Shown piece by piece: positions 1 to 9,878 of a stretch of DNA of 64,000 bases. The DNA comes from Nostoc sp. 106C. GTDB taxonomy: Bacteria > Cyanobacteriota > Cyanobacteriia > Cyanobacteriales > Nostocaceae. Position numbers and translations under genes: made by a program. A model generated the notes under the pieces. That model saw only the letters and a program-made list of their open reading frames with translations, ran no database searches and was not told where the DNA came from. Location of the stretch: NCBI RefSeq assembly GCF_002154725.1, contig NZ_MTAW01000077.1:1-64000 (forward strand), in the 5' to 3' direction. The stretch's first letter is position 1. Each line of letters starts with the position of its first letter.

Positions 1-75
1 TTCGGTGCTGGTGATCCACTCGCAAAACCGATCCCATACGTTAGCGCTAGAGCGCCGTTGTAAGGTTGTTGTCAT
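1..75 (-). CDS. psbA: Photosystem II D1 protein, N-terminal fragment
   Basis: The reverse strand from the ATG at 75 reads 25 codons to the window edge. They encode [17 protein letters not shown] followed by CEWITSTE, the recognisable N-terminus of D1 (usual family start MTTTLQ/MTATLQ followed by SANxWxxFCxWITST). D1 is the photosystem II reaction-centre subunit in the thylakoid membrane that carries the QB site and most ligands of the Mn cluster. Only the 5' end is inside the window, so I cannot tell which psbA isoform it is (residue 130 is outside). It reads away from the MBOAT gene region, with about 200 bases of AT-rich DNA upstream. Confidence 0.93.
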   Translation of the reverse strand, partial: MTTTLQRRSSANVWDRFCEWITSTE

Positions 76-275
76 TGTTTTATGAGTGCGATTAATGCTG
101 AAAAATGAATTACGGTAAAATAAATTTCACCGATACTTATTAACTCTACATGAATTTAAGTTAAAAATGTTATTTATTTTTTCATAATCTTTTGCATTTA
201 GTGATTAAGATTACTTATATAAAGGAAAAATTTGGTTTAGGTATTGCCCAGCCTGCTCAGATGTGGAAGTTATCA
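76..275 (-). promoter_or_regulatory. psbA upstream region
   Basis: About 200 AT-rich bases lie between the psbA start codon and the 3' end of the MBOAT gene. They must contain the psbA promoter and leader if psbA has its own promoter, as is usual. No convincing -35/-10 pair or strong Shine-Dalgarno sequence stands out by eye, so no sub-sites are assigned. Confidence 0.4.
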
Positions 276-1775
276 TTAAAAGTCGAAATAGATATATGGC
301 AAGCTACCTTCAGGAGCTAATAACCAAACGGCATAGAAGCAAAGAGGTACGAAGACAAGCTTGACAGGCCAATTGAATTCTACCTTGAGCCGAATCTTGA
401 AAGCATAGACAAGGCTCATGAGCAGAGCCAAAAATATTAATCTCCCAGCAAGTTGGGACTGGCTGATGTTTAGGGCTTCAACGTAAACCTTTTGTGCAAA
501 CTGGATATCTGATGGATAACCCAATAGGTGCCGAAATACCAAAGAAGAATCTTGGAGATTGGGTAAGCGGAACCATATCCAAGAAGTAAAAACCATTAGT
601 TGGGTGAACAGCCAAGCTAAAAATATGCCTAGAGGTTTTTGCCAAAAATGCTCCAAGTTCTCATGGCGATCGCCGATCGCATCTGTAAGACGATGAACTA
701 TCAAAGCTAACCCGTGGTATGCGCCCCAAACAATAAAACCCCAGGATGAACCATGCCAAATACCAGCAATTATCATCACAATCATTAAATTCCAGCAGGT
801 GCGAGTCAAACCTCTGCGGGAGCCACCTAAAGGAAAGTAAACGTAGTTACGCAGCCAATCGCCCAATGTCATATGCCAGCGCCGCCAAAATTCTGCAATG
901 CTGGTGCTGAAGTAAGGAAAGTCAAAATTTTCAGGTAAAACAAAGCCAAATAACAGCGCACTGCCTCGGGCAATGTCTACATAACCATTGAAATCCAAAT
1001 ATAGCTGTAAACCGTAGGCAAATGTAGCTAGCCAGAGATCTGTACTACCTGCTCGTTGCAGATTGCCAAAACATAAATCTACAAAAATTCCTAAATGGTC
1101 TGCCAATATACCTTTTTTAACTGCACCTCTAGCAATTAACCACAGTCCCTCAGCCGCTTGGTTGGGACTAGGAAATTGTAGTATATTGATTTGAGTTGCT
1201 AGGTTATGATAGCGAGTAATTGGTCCGGAGATTAGTTTAGCAAAGAATAATTTATAAGCTGCAAATTTTAGGAATTGCCTAGTAGCAGGAGCACCACGAT
1301 AGACATCAATTAAATAAGAAATACATTCAAAAGTAAAAAATGAAATTCCCAAAGGTGCAATGAATTTAAAAGCTGCATCTTGTGAGGTTGTTGGCACTGG
1401 GAAAACAGCGTTTAACAACAGAGGCAAATATTTAAATCCTAATAACAGTAAAACATTTAGAATCACTCCTAGCCACAAAAGCTTTAAACGGCGAAGATTC
1501 CAGTCAGCTTGGGAAAGCAACAACTCTTCGTTATAAATTTGCCCGTCAAGAGAATTTTTTCCAGATGAGGTGTTTTTAGCAATTTCCAGCCCCAAACGAA
1601 AGTTAATAAAAGTAAGTGCTAATAGTAGAGGTATGTACTGAACATTTAAAGATCCATAAAATATCAGACTGGCAATTAATAATGTCCACAAACGTAACTT
1701 TTGTTCTGACAAAGACCAGTAAATTCCCAGCACACTCAGCAAGAATAGCCCGTAGAAAATTGATATAAAGTTCAT
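276..1775 (-). CDS. MBOAT family O-acyltransferase (AlgI-like)
   Basis: A 499-residue polytopic membrane protein. It has the MBOAT core FWRRWHMTLGDWLRNYVYF at about 296-314, with the PLGGSRRG turn after it. The presumed catalytic His is His341 in AGIWHGSSWG. Members of this AlgI/DltB/PatA-type group move acetyl or acyl groups across the membrane onto exported polysaccharides. The gene downstream of this start (reading the other way along the map, 1848-4889, same strand, 72 bases upstream of this gene) encodes a large SGNH-type protein. This matches the AlgI plus AlgJ/AlgX-like pairing used to O-acetylate cell-surface glycans. The acceptor polysaccharide is not evident. The start is ATG with the usual hydrophobic N-terminus. 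Confidence 0.9.
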   Translation of the reverse strand: MNFISIFYGLFLLSVLGIYWSLSEQKLRLWTLLIASLIFYGSLNVQYIPLLLALTFINFRLGLEIAKNTSSGKNSLDGQIYNEELLLSQADWNLRRLKLLWLGVILNVLLLLGFKYLPLLLNAVFPVPTTSQDAAFKFIAPLGISFFTFECISYLIDVYRGAPATRQFLKFAAYKLFFAKLISGPITRYHNLATQINILQFPSPNQAAEGLWLIARGAVKKGILADHLGIFVDLCFGNLQRAGSTDLWLATFAYGLQLYLDFNGYVDIARGSALLFGFVLPENFDFPYFSTSIAEFWRRWHMTLGDWLRNYVYFPLGGSRRGLTRTCWNLMIVMIIAGIWHGSSWGFIVWGAYHGLALIVHRLTDAIGDRHENLEHFWQKPLGIFLAWLFTQLMVFTSWIWFRLPNLQDSSLVFRHLLGYPSDIQFAQKVYVEALNISQSQLAGRLIFLALLMSLVYAFKIRLKVEFNWPVKLVFVPLCFYAVWLLAPEGSLPYIYFDF

Positions 1776-1780
1776 TTTTT

Positions 1781-1806
1781 AGTCATTAGTCATTAGTCAT
1801 TAGTCA
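1781..1806. repeat. Heptamer tandem repeat (AGTCATT)n
   Basis: The heptamer AGTCATT is repeated three times and followed by a partial AGTCA copy. It sits between the SGNH protein gene and the MBOAT gene. Similar heptamer runs occur at about 8520-8550, 29755-29815 and 30680-30713, which is typical of short tandemly repeated sequences in Nostocales genomes. Confidence 0.8.
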
Positions 1807-1847
1807 ACAGTTATTTTCCTTGTCGTCCCTCTTGCTTTCTCATCTCT

Positions 1848-4800
1848 CTACTTTGCAGGCCAAGGAATCATTGGATCGTGAGCTAGCTTTTTCGAGACTT
1901 CATAGGCTCCAAAGCGGTTGAGGTGACTAGGATCGGAAAAATAGTCGTTAACTTTTGTCCACAGTTTACTTATATCTCGATAAATAAAGTTGGGATTGTT
2001 AGCCATCTGTAACATATATTGTTGAAATTCTTGCTCATATTGTTGACGTACTGGGTCTAAATAGTCTGCCGTTAGCGGCATGTTGACAAATACTAAAGGA
2101 ATTTTCCGAGTTTGAGTAAACTGAAGCAGTGCTTGAAAGGCAGTGTCTTGTTCACCTTCCACTTTGAAAGACTGATAATCGTTGTCGTAATTTCCTGTCA
2201 CCTTGGGATGTTTTTGATAGTATCTAGCAGGATGAAAGCGGATAGACAAAGGCAGGAAACCATCAAAGTCAACGGACTGCTGAGAAGTCTCTTCTTCTGG
2301 AGCATCGTTGCTTAACTTTATAGACGATGTACTGACATGAGTGCGATCGCTCATCAAAGGTAAAGAGTTGAGTTGTTTTTGCAATAACTCTTTAATCTGA
2401 TCGCGGTTTGAGTAGCTAGCAGAAACAGCAGCTACAGCTTGATTGAGCCATTGATTGGCCAGTTGATAGCTGCTCAGTTCTGGTTTTTCGGTTTTAGCTT
2501 TTTCTTCACTAGATGAAATTGCCGGATCTTTGAGCAATTCATCAGTAGTGCCTGCGGCTATTGCTTTCTGCAATGCTTGTTTGTAGCCTGCTGATGCAGC
2601 GATCGCTGCAAAAGTGATATCCTTGCGCCCGCTGTTAAAGGCACGGGAACCATCTGCCCAAACAATGACTTTTGGTAGTTCTGAAGGTTCTAATACCCGA
2701 CGAATTATAAAATCTACGACTTGGGCTGTAGCACCATTGATACCAAAGTTAAATACATCAATTTTGGCATAACCCTGAGTCGCCAAAGCTTGAGAAAGGG
2801 CGGCAGGATCGACTCCCCTAAGAGCACGAGAAGAGCCAATAATCAACACATGAGGAGGAGTACCAGTTTTAGCCAAACGCTGTTTGTACAACGCTATTTG
2901 TTCATCTAATTGCCTAGCATTAAAACTGGGCATCTGCGATCGGGCTGCTAATAAAATTGCGGTGGCGGTGGCTTTTTCCTTCAATGGCGCAGCTTCCAAG
3001 CTTTCTGTCTCGGTATCCTCATTTTGGGTAAAGCCAGAAGCATTAAATACAGAACTCTTACCCTGATTTGGTTTAGTCTTATTAGTGTTAGCGAAAAATG
3101 CTGTTCTCTGGTTTTGATTTGCTCCAGACTTAGGAGATGTCTTTTGATTAGCGGGTGATGATGGAGTTACCGTACTAACAACCTGAGATGGCGGACTTGG
3201 GTTAGTACGGGTAATGATTTGACCCAACACCCAATCAGTTTGCATTGTGAGCAATAATCCCAGAGTACCCCAGACAAGAGCAACCTTAATTCCTTGAGCT
3301 TCTGGGTTATACTCTGTTGGCTGGTCGATTTCCGTAAAAAGTTGCGTTTGTAACAGTAACTTTTTGACTTTGGCTGTTGTTGTTGTAATCCAATCTCGCG
3401 CTACTTCTGTAATAAAAGTTTGAACTTCCTCTGTAGTCAAGTCAGGACGCAAGATTGGTTCATTCGTCTGAGAGGGTACCAGATCTTTAATGTAAATAGC
3501 AGCGGCAGCAAATTCGGGAGTAGCTTCTGGTACTAGACGTTGGCGACGCACAAAATCTTCGCCATGATGCCATGCAGGTTCCTTGTTACCTGCACGACGG
3601 CCATAGACACGCACGCCTAAAACCCCCGGAATTTTTAACTGGCGGATTAACTGAACGACTTTGTTTGCAACTTTTTTCCGAGATGGGCAAACAGGAGCAT
3701 CACACATAATGTGTAATAAATCGCCTTTAACAAGCGGTACTACGCGGATACCACCTGTCTTCAGTCGCCAATCTAAGTCAGGATTGAGTAAACGTTCTAG
3801 TAAGAAATGGACAGCAGGTTCATCACCAGCAGTTGCCAACTCTAAGGCTGATGGTGACTGGGCTGGATTCTGAGCAGCAGGTAAAGTCAGCCAATCAATC
3901 CAAGCTGGTTGCTGATCAGCAGTTTTTTGCCCATATACAGTAGCAGCTTTGATACCTTGAGGAGCGATGATATCTAGTTGCTCGGCGATCGCTTGCAAGC
4001 ATAAATGCTTATCTGGCGCTGGGGCAATTTCTAGCGGGTCAGAGCTTGGAGTGCAAAATATATGTAGGGTTGATTCTTGCAGCGAAGCTTGGACAGCCAC
4101 TTTAAACTCTGATAACAGCTCAGTTAACAGCCTGGCGATCGCTTGCACATCTCCCCAACGCGCCCACTCTTTCAGCATTACTTCCGGTGGCGTCAAATCC
4201 ACCCGCAGCAGCCAATCCGGTGTGGTTTCGCCATTCACTTGCGAAACAATCACTGCATCTTGGTAGCCGTTGAGCTTAAGGTATCGCAACTTCTGGGCTA
4301 TTGGCTCTGCCAGTAATGAAGGATCAGGACTATAACCTGACTGACAAAATATCCATAGGCGATGTTCCTCACAGGAGCTTGTTTGTGTAGGCTGTTGCGG
4401 CTTAACTTTTACCTGTACCGCTACACCTAACCGACTCAGGGTTTCACTAAGATAGCGAGCAATAGCATCTGGATGTCCTTGTTTAGCCAGACTTTCGTTA
4501 GATATAATCAGCGCTCCACCTGGTGCTTGAGATTTTTTCTTATCTTCTAACAAGGCTTGGTTCACCTGCTCCAAATGTCTATCAAGTTGATTTAAATAAA
4601 CCCGATGACACCATTGGGGCCGGATCTCCCCTTTTTTTCGTCCGTAGACCAATACTTGGTATATTGAGGTTTGTTCGCTGTTTGTTAGGACATCTAAGTC
4701 GGTTTGCTGGATTGCTTGCAGCAAGTCAGACAGAGTCCGCCAACGTCGCGGGCACTCTGTCCCTTCACAAAGGATATGTAAGTCATTTCCCCGCAACCGG

Positions 4801-4889
4801 ATTTTCACCCCGACAGTGCTAATCCCAGTTGCTTGGCTTACCCATTGCACTAAGGATTTTTGGCGATCTAGTTGAGATGCTGTTTTCAT
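1848..4889 (-). CDS. DUF1574-type protein: four repeats, TM helix, SGNH-like domain
   Basis: A 1013-residue protein. Residues about 11-103, 139-232, 241-336 and 353-448 are four diverged copies of one unit. Each copy has a hydrophobic strand ending in a Cys (LHILC at 37-41, LWIFC to 182, LHIFC at 275-279, LHIMC at 392-396), then a (V/A)xVYGxK-like strand and a PxW. A single membrane helix lies at about 534-556, followed by a Ser/Thr/Asn-rich linker to about 650. The C-terminal part has SGNH-hydrolase-like blocks: VLIIGSSRAL with Ser686/Ser687, FNFGINGA at 713-720, and DPSHLN with Asp986 and His989. This suggests cytosolic repeats and an extracytoplasmic acyl-transfer domain, as in AlgJ/AlgX. 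It lies 72 bases upstream of the MBOAT gene on the same strand. The role is inferred from family and context. Confidence 0.8.
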   Translation of the reverse strand: MKTASQLDRQKSLVQWVSQATGISTVGVKIRLRGNDLHILCEGTECPRRWRTLSDLLQAIQQTDLDVLTNSEQTSIYQVLVYGRKKGEIRPQWCHRVYLNQLDRHLEQVNQALLEDKKKSQAPGGALIISNESLAKQGHPDAIARYLSETLSRLGVAVQVKVKPQQPTQTSSCEEHRLWIFCQSGYSPDPSLLAEPIAQKLRYLKLNGYQDAVIVSQVNGETTPDWLLRVDLTPPEVMLKEWARWGDVQAIARLLTELLSEFKVAVQASLQESTLHIFCTPSSDPLEIAPAPDKHLCLQAIAEQLDIIAPQGIKAATVYGQKTADQQPAWIDWLTLPAAQNPAQSPSALELATAGDEPAVHFLLERLLNPDLDWRLKTGGIRVVPLVKGDLLHIMCDAPVCPSRKKVANKVVQLIRQLKIPGVLGVRVYGRRAGNKEPAWHHGEDFVRRQRLVPEATPEFAAAAIYIKDLVPSQTNEPILRPDLTTEEVQTFITEVARDWITTTTAKVKKLLLQTQLFTEIDQPTEYNPEAQGIKVALVWGTLGLLLTMQTDWVLGQIITRTNPSPPSQVVSTVTPSSPANQKTSPKSGANQNQRTAFFANTNKTKPNQGKSSVFNASGFTQNEDTETESLEAAPLKEKATATAILLAARSQMPSFNARQLDEQIALYKQRLAKTGTPPHVLIIGSSRALRGVDPAALSQALATQGYAKIDVFNFGINGATAQVVDFIIRRVLEPSELPKVIVWADGSRAFNSGRKDITFAAIAASAGYKQALQKAIAAGTTDELLKDPAISSSEEKAKTEKPELSSYQLANQWLNQAVAAVSASYSNRDQIKELLQKQLNSLPLMSDRTHVSTSSIKLSNDAPEEETSQQSVDFDGFLPLSIRFHPARYYQKHPKVTGNYDNDYQSFKVEGEQDTAFQALLQFTQTRKIPLVFVNMPLTADYLDPVRQQYEQEFQQYMLQMANNPNFIYRDISKLWTKVNDYFSDPSHLNRFGAYEVSKKLAHDPMIPWPAK

Positions 4890-5108
4890 GGGCAGTTAAC
4901 TTTAGAGGAAGCGAGTATTGGGGGATAGTGCCTGCACTTGTAAACTAGAACCATAGATTTATCACACCCTGACGTTTGGTTTTAACACTTTTGTTACCTT
5001 CTTGGCTTGCAAAATGGGCAAAGATAGATATTTATGTACAATTGTGAGCCATGCGAATTTTGGATTTTTCGTTTATTTTACTAATCTGCAAATAACCAGG
5101 AATTAGCA

Positions 5109-5345
5109 ATGTCTCCTGCCAACCAAAAACCCTCACCCAACCCGGAATTAAATCTGTTGCTGTTTAGCATTCCCCAATCTTTACTCTTAAATATAGGTAC
5201 AGCGTCTATACTACTGCTGTTGACAGCAGGACAAGTCTCGGTCAAAGCCCTAGAATCTTTGGGGCAAGCCAGTGAAGAATTATTTCGGGGCGATCGCCTA
5301 CCCATACTCGACTTTCCAGAAGATAACGAATTAAAGAACAGTTAA
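5109..5345 (+). CDS. Small conserved-looking protein with one hydrophobic segment
   Basis: A 78-residue ORF with an ATG at 5109, preceded by AGGA nine bases upstream. It has a polar Asn/Pro-rich start, a hydrophobic helix at about 16-44, then a charged tail with the segment ESLGQASEELFRGDRLPIL. It lies about 100 bases ahead of ppc in the same direction. The composition is protein-like and the antisense frame looks worse. I do not recognise a family, so function is unknown. It could be cotranscribed with ppc. Confidence 0.6.
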   Translation: MSPANQKPSPNPELNLLLFSIPQSLLLNIGTASILLLLTAGQVSVKALESLGQASEELFRGDRLPILDFPEDNELKNS

Positions 5346-5446
5346 AAATTTTACTCTAAGAAATTAACCACTCTGGGGTATTCCTATGAGTGTTGCTTAC
5401 AGAACATAGCATTCAAAACAATAATTGTCTTGCAAGAATAGAGAAT

Positions 5447-8400
5447 ATGAGTTCCCTTTTATACTCTTTGTCTCAGGCGGCGAATATCTACCCAGCATCG
5501 GAATTATTTTTGCGTCATCGCCTCCAAATAGTGGAGGAGTTGTGGGAGTCAGTACTCCGCCAGGAATGCGGACAAAAAATGGTAGATTTGTTAGGACAAC
5601 TGCGCGATCTGTGTTCGCCAGAAGGGCAAGCCACTCATGACCAAGCCTCATCGGCAGTAAAGTTGATTGAACAACTTAATATTAACGAGGCCATTCGGGC
5701 AGCTCGTGCCTTTGCTCTATATTTTCAGTTGATCAACATCATAGAGCAGGAATATGAACAACGACAGCAATTGACTCGCTATTCTGAGGCAGAGGCAGAG
5801 ATCGAAGATTCAGAAGTTTTACCCAATATTAGCTATTCATCTAACCAAAGAGAAAACGATGCACCTGTTACCAGGGCAATAGGCGCAGATTTGCTAGCTA
5901 AGAGTTGGGTTGCCAAAGAAAAAGACAAACAAAAAGGTACTTTCGCGGCTTTATTCCCGCATTTATTCAAACTGAACGTACCACCACAGCAAATTCAACG
6001 CCTGATTGCCCAATTAGATGTGCGATTAGTGTTTACAGCTCATCCTACGGAAATTGTGCGTCATACTATCCGGGATAAGCAACGACAGGTGGTAAACCTA
6101 TTACAACAATTGGATACTGTGGAAAACCGCTCTGGTAACACAGTAGGGGGGTATCCTTGGGAAGCAGCAGAATTACAGGAAAAATTACTAGAAGAAATTC
6201 GCCTGTGGTGGCGCACTGATGAACTACACCAGTTTAAGCCTACTGTTTTAGATGAAGTAGACTATGCCCTGCACTACTTCCAAGAAGTTTTATTTGATGG
6301 TATCCCGCAACTGCACAAACGTTTTAAATATGCTCTAAGTAAAACTTTTCCTTGGCTAGAACCACCACAAAAAAACTTCTGCTCCTTTGGTTCTTGGGTG
6401 GGTTCAGACAGAGATGGTAACCCCTCAGTCACACCAGAAATTACCTGGCAGACCGCTTGTTATCAGCGGAAAATGGTGTTGGAGAGGTATATTCAGTCAG
6501 TGAAGCAGCTGATTGAATTATTGAGTGTGTCAATGCACTGGAGTGATGTTTTACCAGATTTACTGGAATCTCTGGAGTTGGATCAGTCGCAGTTGAGCGA
6601 AATATATGACGCCTTAGCGCTACGTTATCGCCAAGAACCCTATCGGTTAAAGTTGTCATATGTTTTAAAAAGGCTAGAAAATACACGCGATCGCAATCTA
6701 ACTTTATATAAGCGGGAAACGCCAAAAAATGAAGACAAACCCATGTACCGTTCGGGGTCGGATTTTTTGGCAGAACTGCGGTTGATTCAACGCAACTTGA
6801 CCGAAACAGGTTTAAGCTGTCGAGAGCTAGATAATCTGATTGCTCAGGTAGAAATTTTTGGGTTTAACCTCACCCAGTTAGATATTCGCCAAGAATCTTC
6901 ACGTCACTCTGATACCCTAAATGAGATTTTGGAATATTTGCAAGTTTTGCCCCAATCTTATAATGAACTATCAGAAGCACAGCGAGTCGCCTGGTTAACC
7001 GGAGAATTACAAACCCGCAGGCCGTTAATTCCAGCAGAATTACCATTTTCTGAAAAGACCAACGATGTAATTGAAACTTTCCGGATAGTGCGATCGCTAC
7101 AACAAGAGTTTGGTGTCCACATCTGCCAAACTTACATTATCAGTATGTGTCGCGAAGTCAGCGATGTACTAGAAGTTTTACTCTTAGCCAAAGAAGCTAG
7201 ACTTTTTGACCCAGCGATCGCTGTGGGTACAATTCAGGTTGTGCCTCTATTTGAGACGGTAGAAGACTTGCTACGCTCCAGAAGTGTAATGCGAGAACTA
7301 TTTGAACTACCGTTATATCGTGCTTTATTAGCAGGAGGCTATCAGCAGGTAGAGGACAAGGAAGAAAAAGCGAAAGCCACCTCTTCTAGTCACGCCACTT
7401 GTCCGCTGACCCTGAATCTACAAGAAGTGATGCTGGGTTATTCTGACAGTAATAAAGACTCTGGTTTTTTAAGCAGCAATTGGGAAATTCATAAAGCTCA
7501 AAAATCACTCCAGCACATAGCAGAAGAGTATGGTGTAAATCTGCGGATTTTTCACGGACGTGGCGGTTCTGTAGGAAGAGGTGGTGGCCCGGCTTATGAA
7601 GCGATTTTGGCTCAACCTGGTCACAGTATTAATGGCAGAATCAAAATTACCGAACAGGGGGAAGTACTAGCTTCTAAATATTCCCTGTTAGATTTGGCTT
7701 TGTACAATTTGGAAACGATTACCACTGCTGTAATTCAAGCCAGCCTTCTCAAGACAGGTTTTGATGATATCGAACCGTGGAATGAAATTATGGAAGAATT
7801 AGCAGCGCGATCGCGTACTCATTATCGCTCGTTAATTTATGAGCAACCGGATTTTATCGACTTTTTCCACCAAGTAACTCCCATTGAAGAAATTAGCCAG
7901 TTACAAATTAGCTCTCGTCCGGCGCGCCGTCCATCGGGTAAAAAAGATTTAAGCAGTCTCAGAGCGATTCCTTGGGTATTCAGTTGGACACAAACTAGGT
8001 TTTTACTACCTTCCTGGTACGGTGTTGGTACAGCTTTGCAAGAATTTTTGCAAGCAGAACCAGAAGAACATTTAAAACTACTGCAATACTTTTACGTGAA
8101 GTGGCCGTTTTTCAAGATGGTTATTTCTAAAGCAGAAATGACCTTGGCAAAAGTAGACATGCAAATGGCCAGCCACTACGTCCAAGAACTGTCAAATCCA
8201 GAAGATAAACCCCGATTTGATCGGGTTTTTGAGCAAATTGCTAGCGAATACTATCGCACCAAAGATTTAGTCTTAAAAATTACCGGACACAATCGACTTC
8301 TAGATGGCGATCCTGTATTGCAGCGTTCAGTACAGTTACGCAATGGCACCATTGTACCTTTAGGTTTTATCCAAGTTTCCCTACTCAAGCGCCTGCGACA

Positions 8401-8518
8401 GTCACGCAATACTGCTCCATCTGGGGTGATTCACTCCCGTTACAGTAAAGGCGAGTTACTGCGAGGAGCATTGTTAACTATTAACGGAATTGCGGCAGGT
8501 ATGAGAAATACAGGTTGA
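5447..8518 (+). CDS. ppc: Phosphoenolpyruvate carboxylase
   Basis: Catalyses HCO3- plus PEP to oxaloacetate, the anaplerotic entry to the TCA branch and aspartate family. The protein has 1023 residues from the ATG at 5447. This start gives the usual cyanobacterial opening (short Met-Ser-Ser, then [13 protein letters not shown]). The frame stays open upstream to a GTG at 5390, but that extension is atypical. Visible motifs are the catalytic VFTAHPTEI (His199), the PEP/bicarbonate loop [14 protein letters not shown] at about 700-714, and the C-terminal RNTG. A roughly 20-residue charged insertion ([18 protein letters not shown]) precedes LTLNLQEVM, as in other cyanobacterial enzymes. Length and motifs are intact, so the enzyme should be active. 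Confidence 0.97.
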   Translation: MSSLLYSLSQAANIYPASELFLRHRLQIVEELWESVLRQECGQKMVDLLGQLRDLCSPEGQATHDQASSAVKLIEQLNINEAIRAARAFALYFQLINIIEQEYEQRQQLTRYSEAEAEIEDSEVLPNISYSSNQRENDAPVTRAIGADLLAKSWVAKEKDKQKGTFAALFPHLFKLNVPPQQIQRLIAQLDVRLVFTAHPTEIVRHTIRDKQRQVVNLLQQLDTVENRSGNTVGGYPWEAAELQEKLLEEIRLWWRTDELHQFKPTVLDEVDYALHYFQEVLFDGIPQLHKRFKYALSKTFPWLEPPQKNFCSFGSWVGSDRDGNPSVTPEITWQTACYQRKMVLERYIQSVKQLIELLSVSMHWSDVLPDLLESLELDQSQLSEIYDALALRYRQEPYRLKLSYVLKRLENTRDRNLTLYKRETPKNEDKPMYRSGSDFLAELRLIQRNLTETGLSCRELDNLIAQVEIFGFNLTQLDIRQESSRHSDTLNEILEYLQVLPQSYNELSEAQRVAWLTGELQTRRPLIPAELPFSEKTNDVIETFRIVRSLQQEFGVHICQTYIISMCREVSDVLEVLLLAKEARLFDPAIAVGTIQVVPLFETVEDLLRSRSVMRELFELPLYRALLAGGYQQVEDKEEKAKATSSSHATCPLTLNLQEVMLGYSDSNKDSGFLSSNWEIHKAQKSLQHIAEEYGVNLRIFHGRGGSVGRGGGPAYEAILAQPGHSINGRIKITEQGEVLASKYSLLDLALYNLETITTAVIQASLLKTGFDDIEPWNEIMEELAARSRTHYRSLIYEQPDFIDFFHQVTPIEEISQLQISSRPARRPSGKKDLSSLRAIPWVFSWTQTRFLLPSWYGVGTALQEFLQAEPEEHLKLLQYFYVKWPFFKMVISKAEMTLAKVDMQMASHYVQELSNPEDKPRFDRVFEQIASEYYRTKDLVLKITGHNRLLDGDPVLQRSVQLRNGTIVPLGFIQVSLLKRLRQSRNTAPSGVIHSRYSKGELLRGALLTINGIAAGMRNTG

Positions 8519-8519
8519 A

Positions 8520-8550
8520 AAGTTAATAGTCAGTGGTCAGTGGTCAGTGC
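8520..8550. repeat. Heptamer tandem repeat (GTCAGTG)n
   Basis: GTCAGTG-type heptamers recur about three times directly after the ppc stop codon. They are related to the heptamer runs at 1781-1806 and 29755-29815. Confidence 0.65.
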
Positions 8551-8594
8551 TAAAACACATACAACTAACCACTCTAACTGCTGACAATTAACCA

Positions 8595-8849
8595 ATGATT
8601 AAAAATAGAATTTTAATTTGCACCTTAGTGGCATTATCATCAGGCTTTTTTGGTGGTTACATCTGCGGACAAATCACCTTAATGCGGCATAGTCAGAAGT
8701 GTCAAAACCAGCCTTGGGCCTTAAAGCAAATGTGCAACACCTGGGTGATACCAGGAGCAATGTGGCAAGGTAGCACGACAGGACTATGGATAGGCACAGT
8801 TTTGGGAGCATTTGTCGCTGGTTTGGCAACACATCAAACTCGTAATTAG
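8595..8849 (+). CDS. Small membrane protein, unknown function
   Basis: An 84-residue protein with an ATG at 8595. It has two hydrophobic segments, about 6-30 (ILICTLVALSSGFFGGYICG) and 59-78. The polar loop between them contains Cys36 and Cys47, close to QKCQ and KQMCNTW. The first segment could be an uncleaved signal anchor. It lies 76 bases after ppc, past a heptamer repeat, and converges on the gene at 8871. No family is recognised. The two-helix design suggests an integral inner-membrane or thylakoid protein. Confidence 0.65.
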   Translation: MIKNRILICTLVALSSGFFGGYICGQITLMRHSQKCQNQPWALKQMCNTWVIPGAMWQGSTTGLWIGTVLGAFVAGLATHQTRN

Positions 8850-8870
8850 TCAAAAGTAAATGGCTTTAAA

Positions 8871-9260
8871 CTATTGACTATCCGTTGAGGCTGTGGGTGC
8901 TTGCAAATGGCTCAGGGTTTTCCAAGATTGTGTACTGCTATCATAACAGTGCCAATTTCCGCTTTTAACTTCTTGGTAGCAAAATAGAGTGCGATCGTGT
9001 CCATCAAGATAATCGGTTAAATAATATATAATTCCGCGAAAAGGATAAGTTTTACGGCTGAGTCGCTTGGCTACTGCTTGATTTGGACACTCGACGACGA
9101 AAACCGGTTTTTCATCCAGGTGCGCCAAAGAGAAGATACACATCCGCAGAATGGCTCTGAGCCAGCTTTCAGAGTTGTCAAAATAATCATCTATGATTTT
9201 GTTTGTCAGAGCTTGTTCAAGAGTACGGCCCTGGTTTTGGGGAGTTTGAGCGTCAGACAT
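8871..9260 (-). CDS. Conserved-looking soluble protein, unknown function
   Basis: A 129-residue protein starting at the ATG at 9260 (MSDAQTPQNQ). The N-terminal 15 residues and C-terminal 20 residues are polar and probably disordered. The core, about 17-110, mixes helix (ILRMCIFSLAHLD) with strand-rich sequence (KPVFVVECPN, RGIIYYLTDYLDG). There is no signal peptide or membrane helix. Composition and codon use fit a genuine gene. I do not recognise the family and the neighbours give no functional clue. Confidence 0.7.
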   Translation of the reverse strand: MSDAQTPQNQGRTLEQALTNKIIDDYFDNSESWLRAILRMCIFSLAHLDEKPVFVVECPNQAVAKRLSRKTYPFRGIIYYLTDYLDGHDRTLFCYQEVKSGNWHCYDSSTQSWKTLSHLQAPTASTDSQ

Positions 9261-9473
9261 AGCATCACCTATAGCTACACCGATGGTTTGAGATTAAACC
9301 AAAATCTTGAAAAGTGACAAGAGTACAGTCAGCTTCAGAGCTACAGAAATGAAATTTCTCTTGTAGCAGCAAGCAAGCCAGTATCACTACTGAAGATGTC
9401 GATAGTAGCACAAACAGTTTTTAGCGTCAGCATGGCTGGTAAAATATACTCATAGCCTGATGAGCAAATTTTC

Positions 9474-9779
9474 ATGACTGCCGAAACTAATCAAGTAAAT
9501 CAAACAACCACAGGTGCTGATGCTATTGACGAAGCGATCACACAGGGAATTGATTTTGACGGTTCTCCCATTCCAACCGCCAAGCTAGAACTGTATAACA
9601 AAGTCATGGCACTAGAGGCAAATAGACAGCGTAGCGGCGTATCAAATACTATGCGATCGCGCATTGTCCGAATTGGTGCAAAACACATTCCCCAAGCAGA
9701 ACTCGATACATTGCTAGTAGATGCTGGTTTTGCACCTTTGAAAGAAAAAGAAATTGCCTTTTTCTACGGCGGTAAATAA
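9474..9779 (+). CDS. Small conserved cyanobacterial protein (possibly DUF4090)
   Basis: A 101-residue acidic, soluble protein (MTAETNQVNQTTTGADAIDE). A polar N-terminus is followed by a compact region with ITQGIDFDGSPIPTAKLE, TMRSRIVRIGAKHIPQAE and a C-terminal KEKEIAFFYGGK. From memory this resembles a cyanobacteria-restricted DUF family (I believe DUF4090); that name is not certain. No catalytic motif is visible. It is monocistronic and followed by a terminator-like hairpin. Confidence 0.75.
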   Translation: MTAETNQVNQTTTGADAIDEAITQGIDFDGSPIPTAKLELYNKVMALEANRQRSGVSNTMRSRIVRIGAKHIPQAELDTLLVDAGFAPLKEKEIAFFYGGK

Positions 9780-9828
9780 ATTGGTCAATAAGCTATTTTC
9801 ATAAGTCAACTAAATCATAGTTGCTCAT

Positions 9829-9878
9829 ATACCCCCTTTCTGTTTCAATCACCTAAGTGACAAGGAAGGGTATTTTTT
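9829..9878 (+). terminator. Probable Rho-independent terminator
   Basis: An imperfect inverted repeat (left arm ATACCCCCTT region at 9829, right arm AAGGAAGGGTAT ending at 9872) runs into seven Ts. It lies about 50 bases after the stop of the small gene at 9474-9779. Confidence 0.55.

Noticed and set aside
5390-5446. Upstream GTG start for ppc
   Set aside because: It adds 19 residues not typical of the family; the ATG at 5447 gives the usual cyanobacterial N-terminus.
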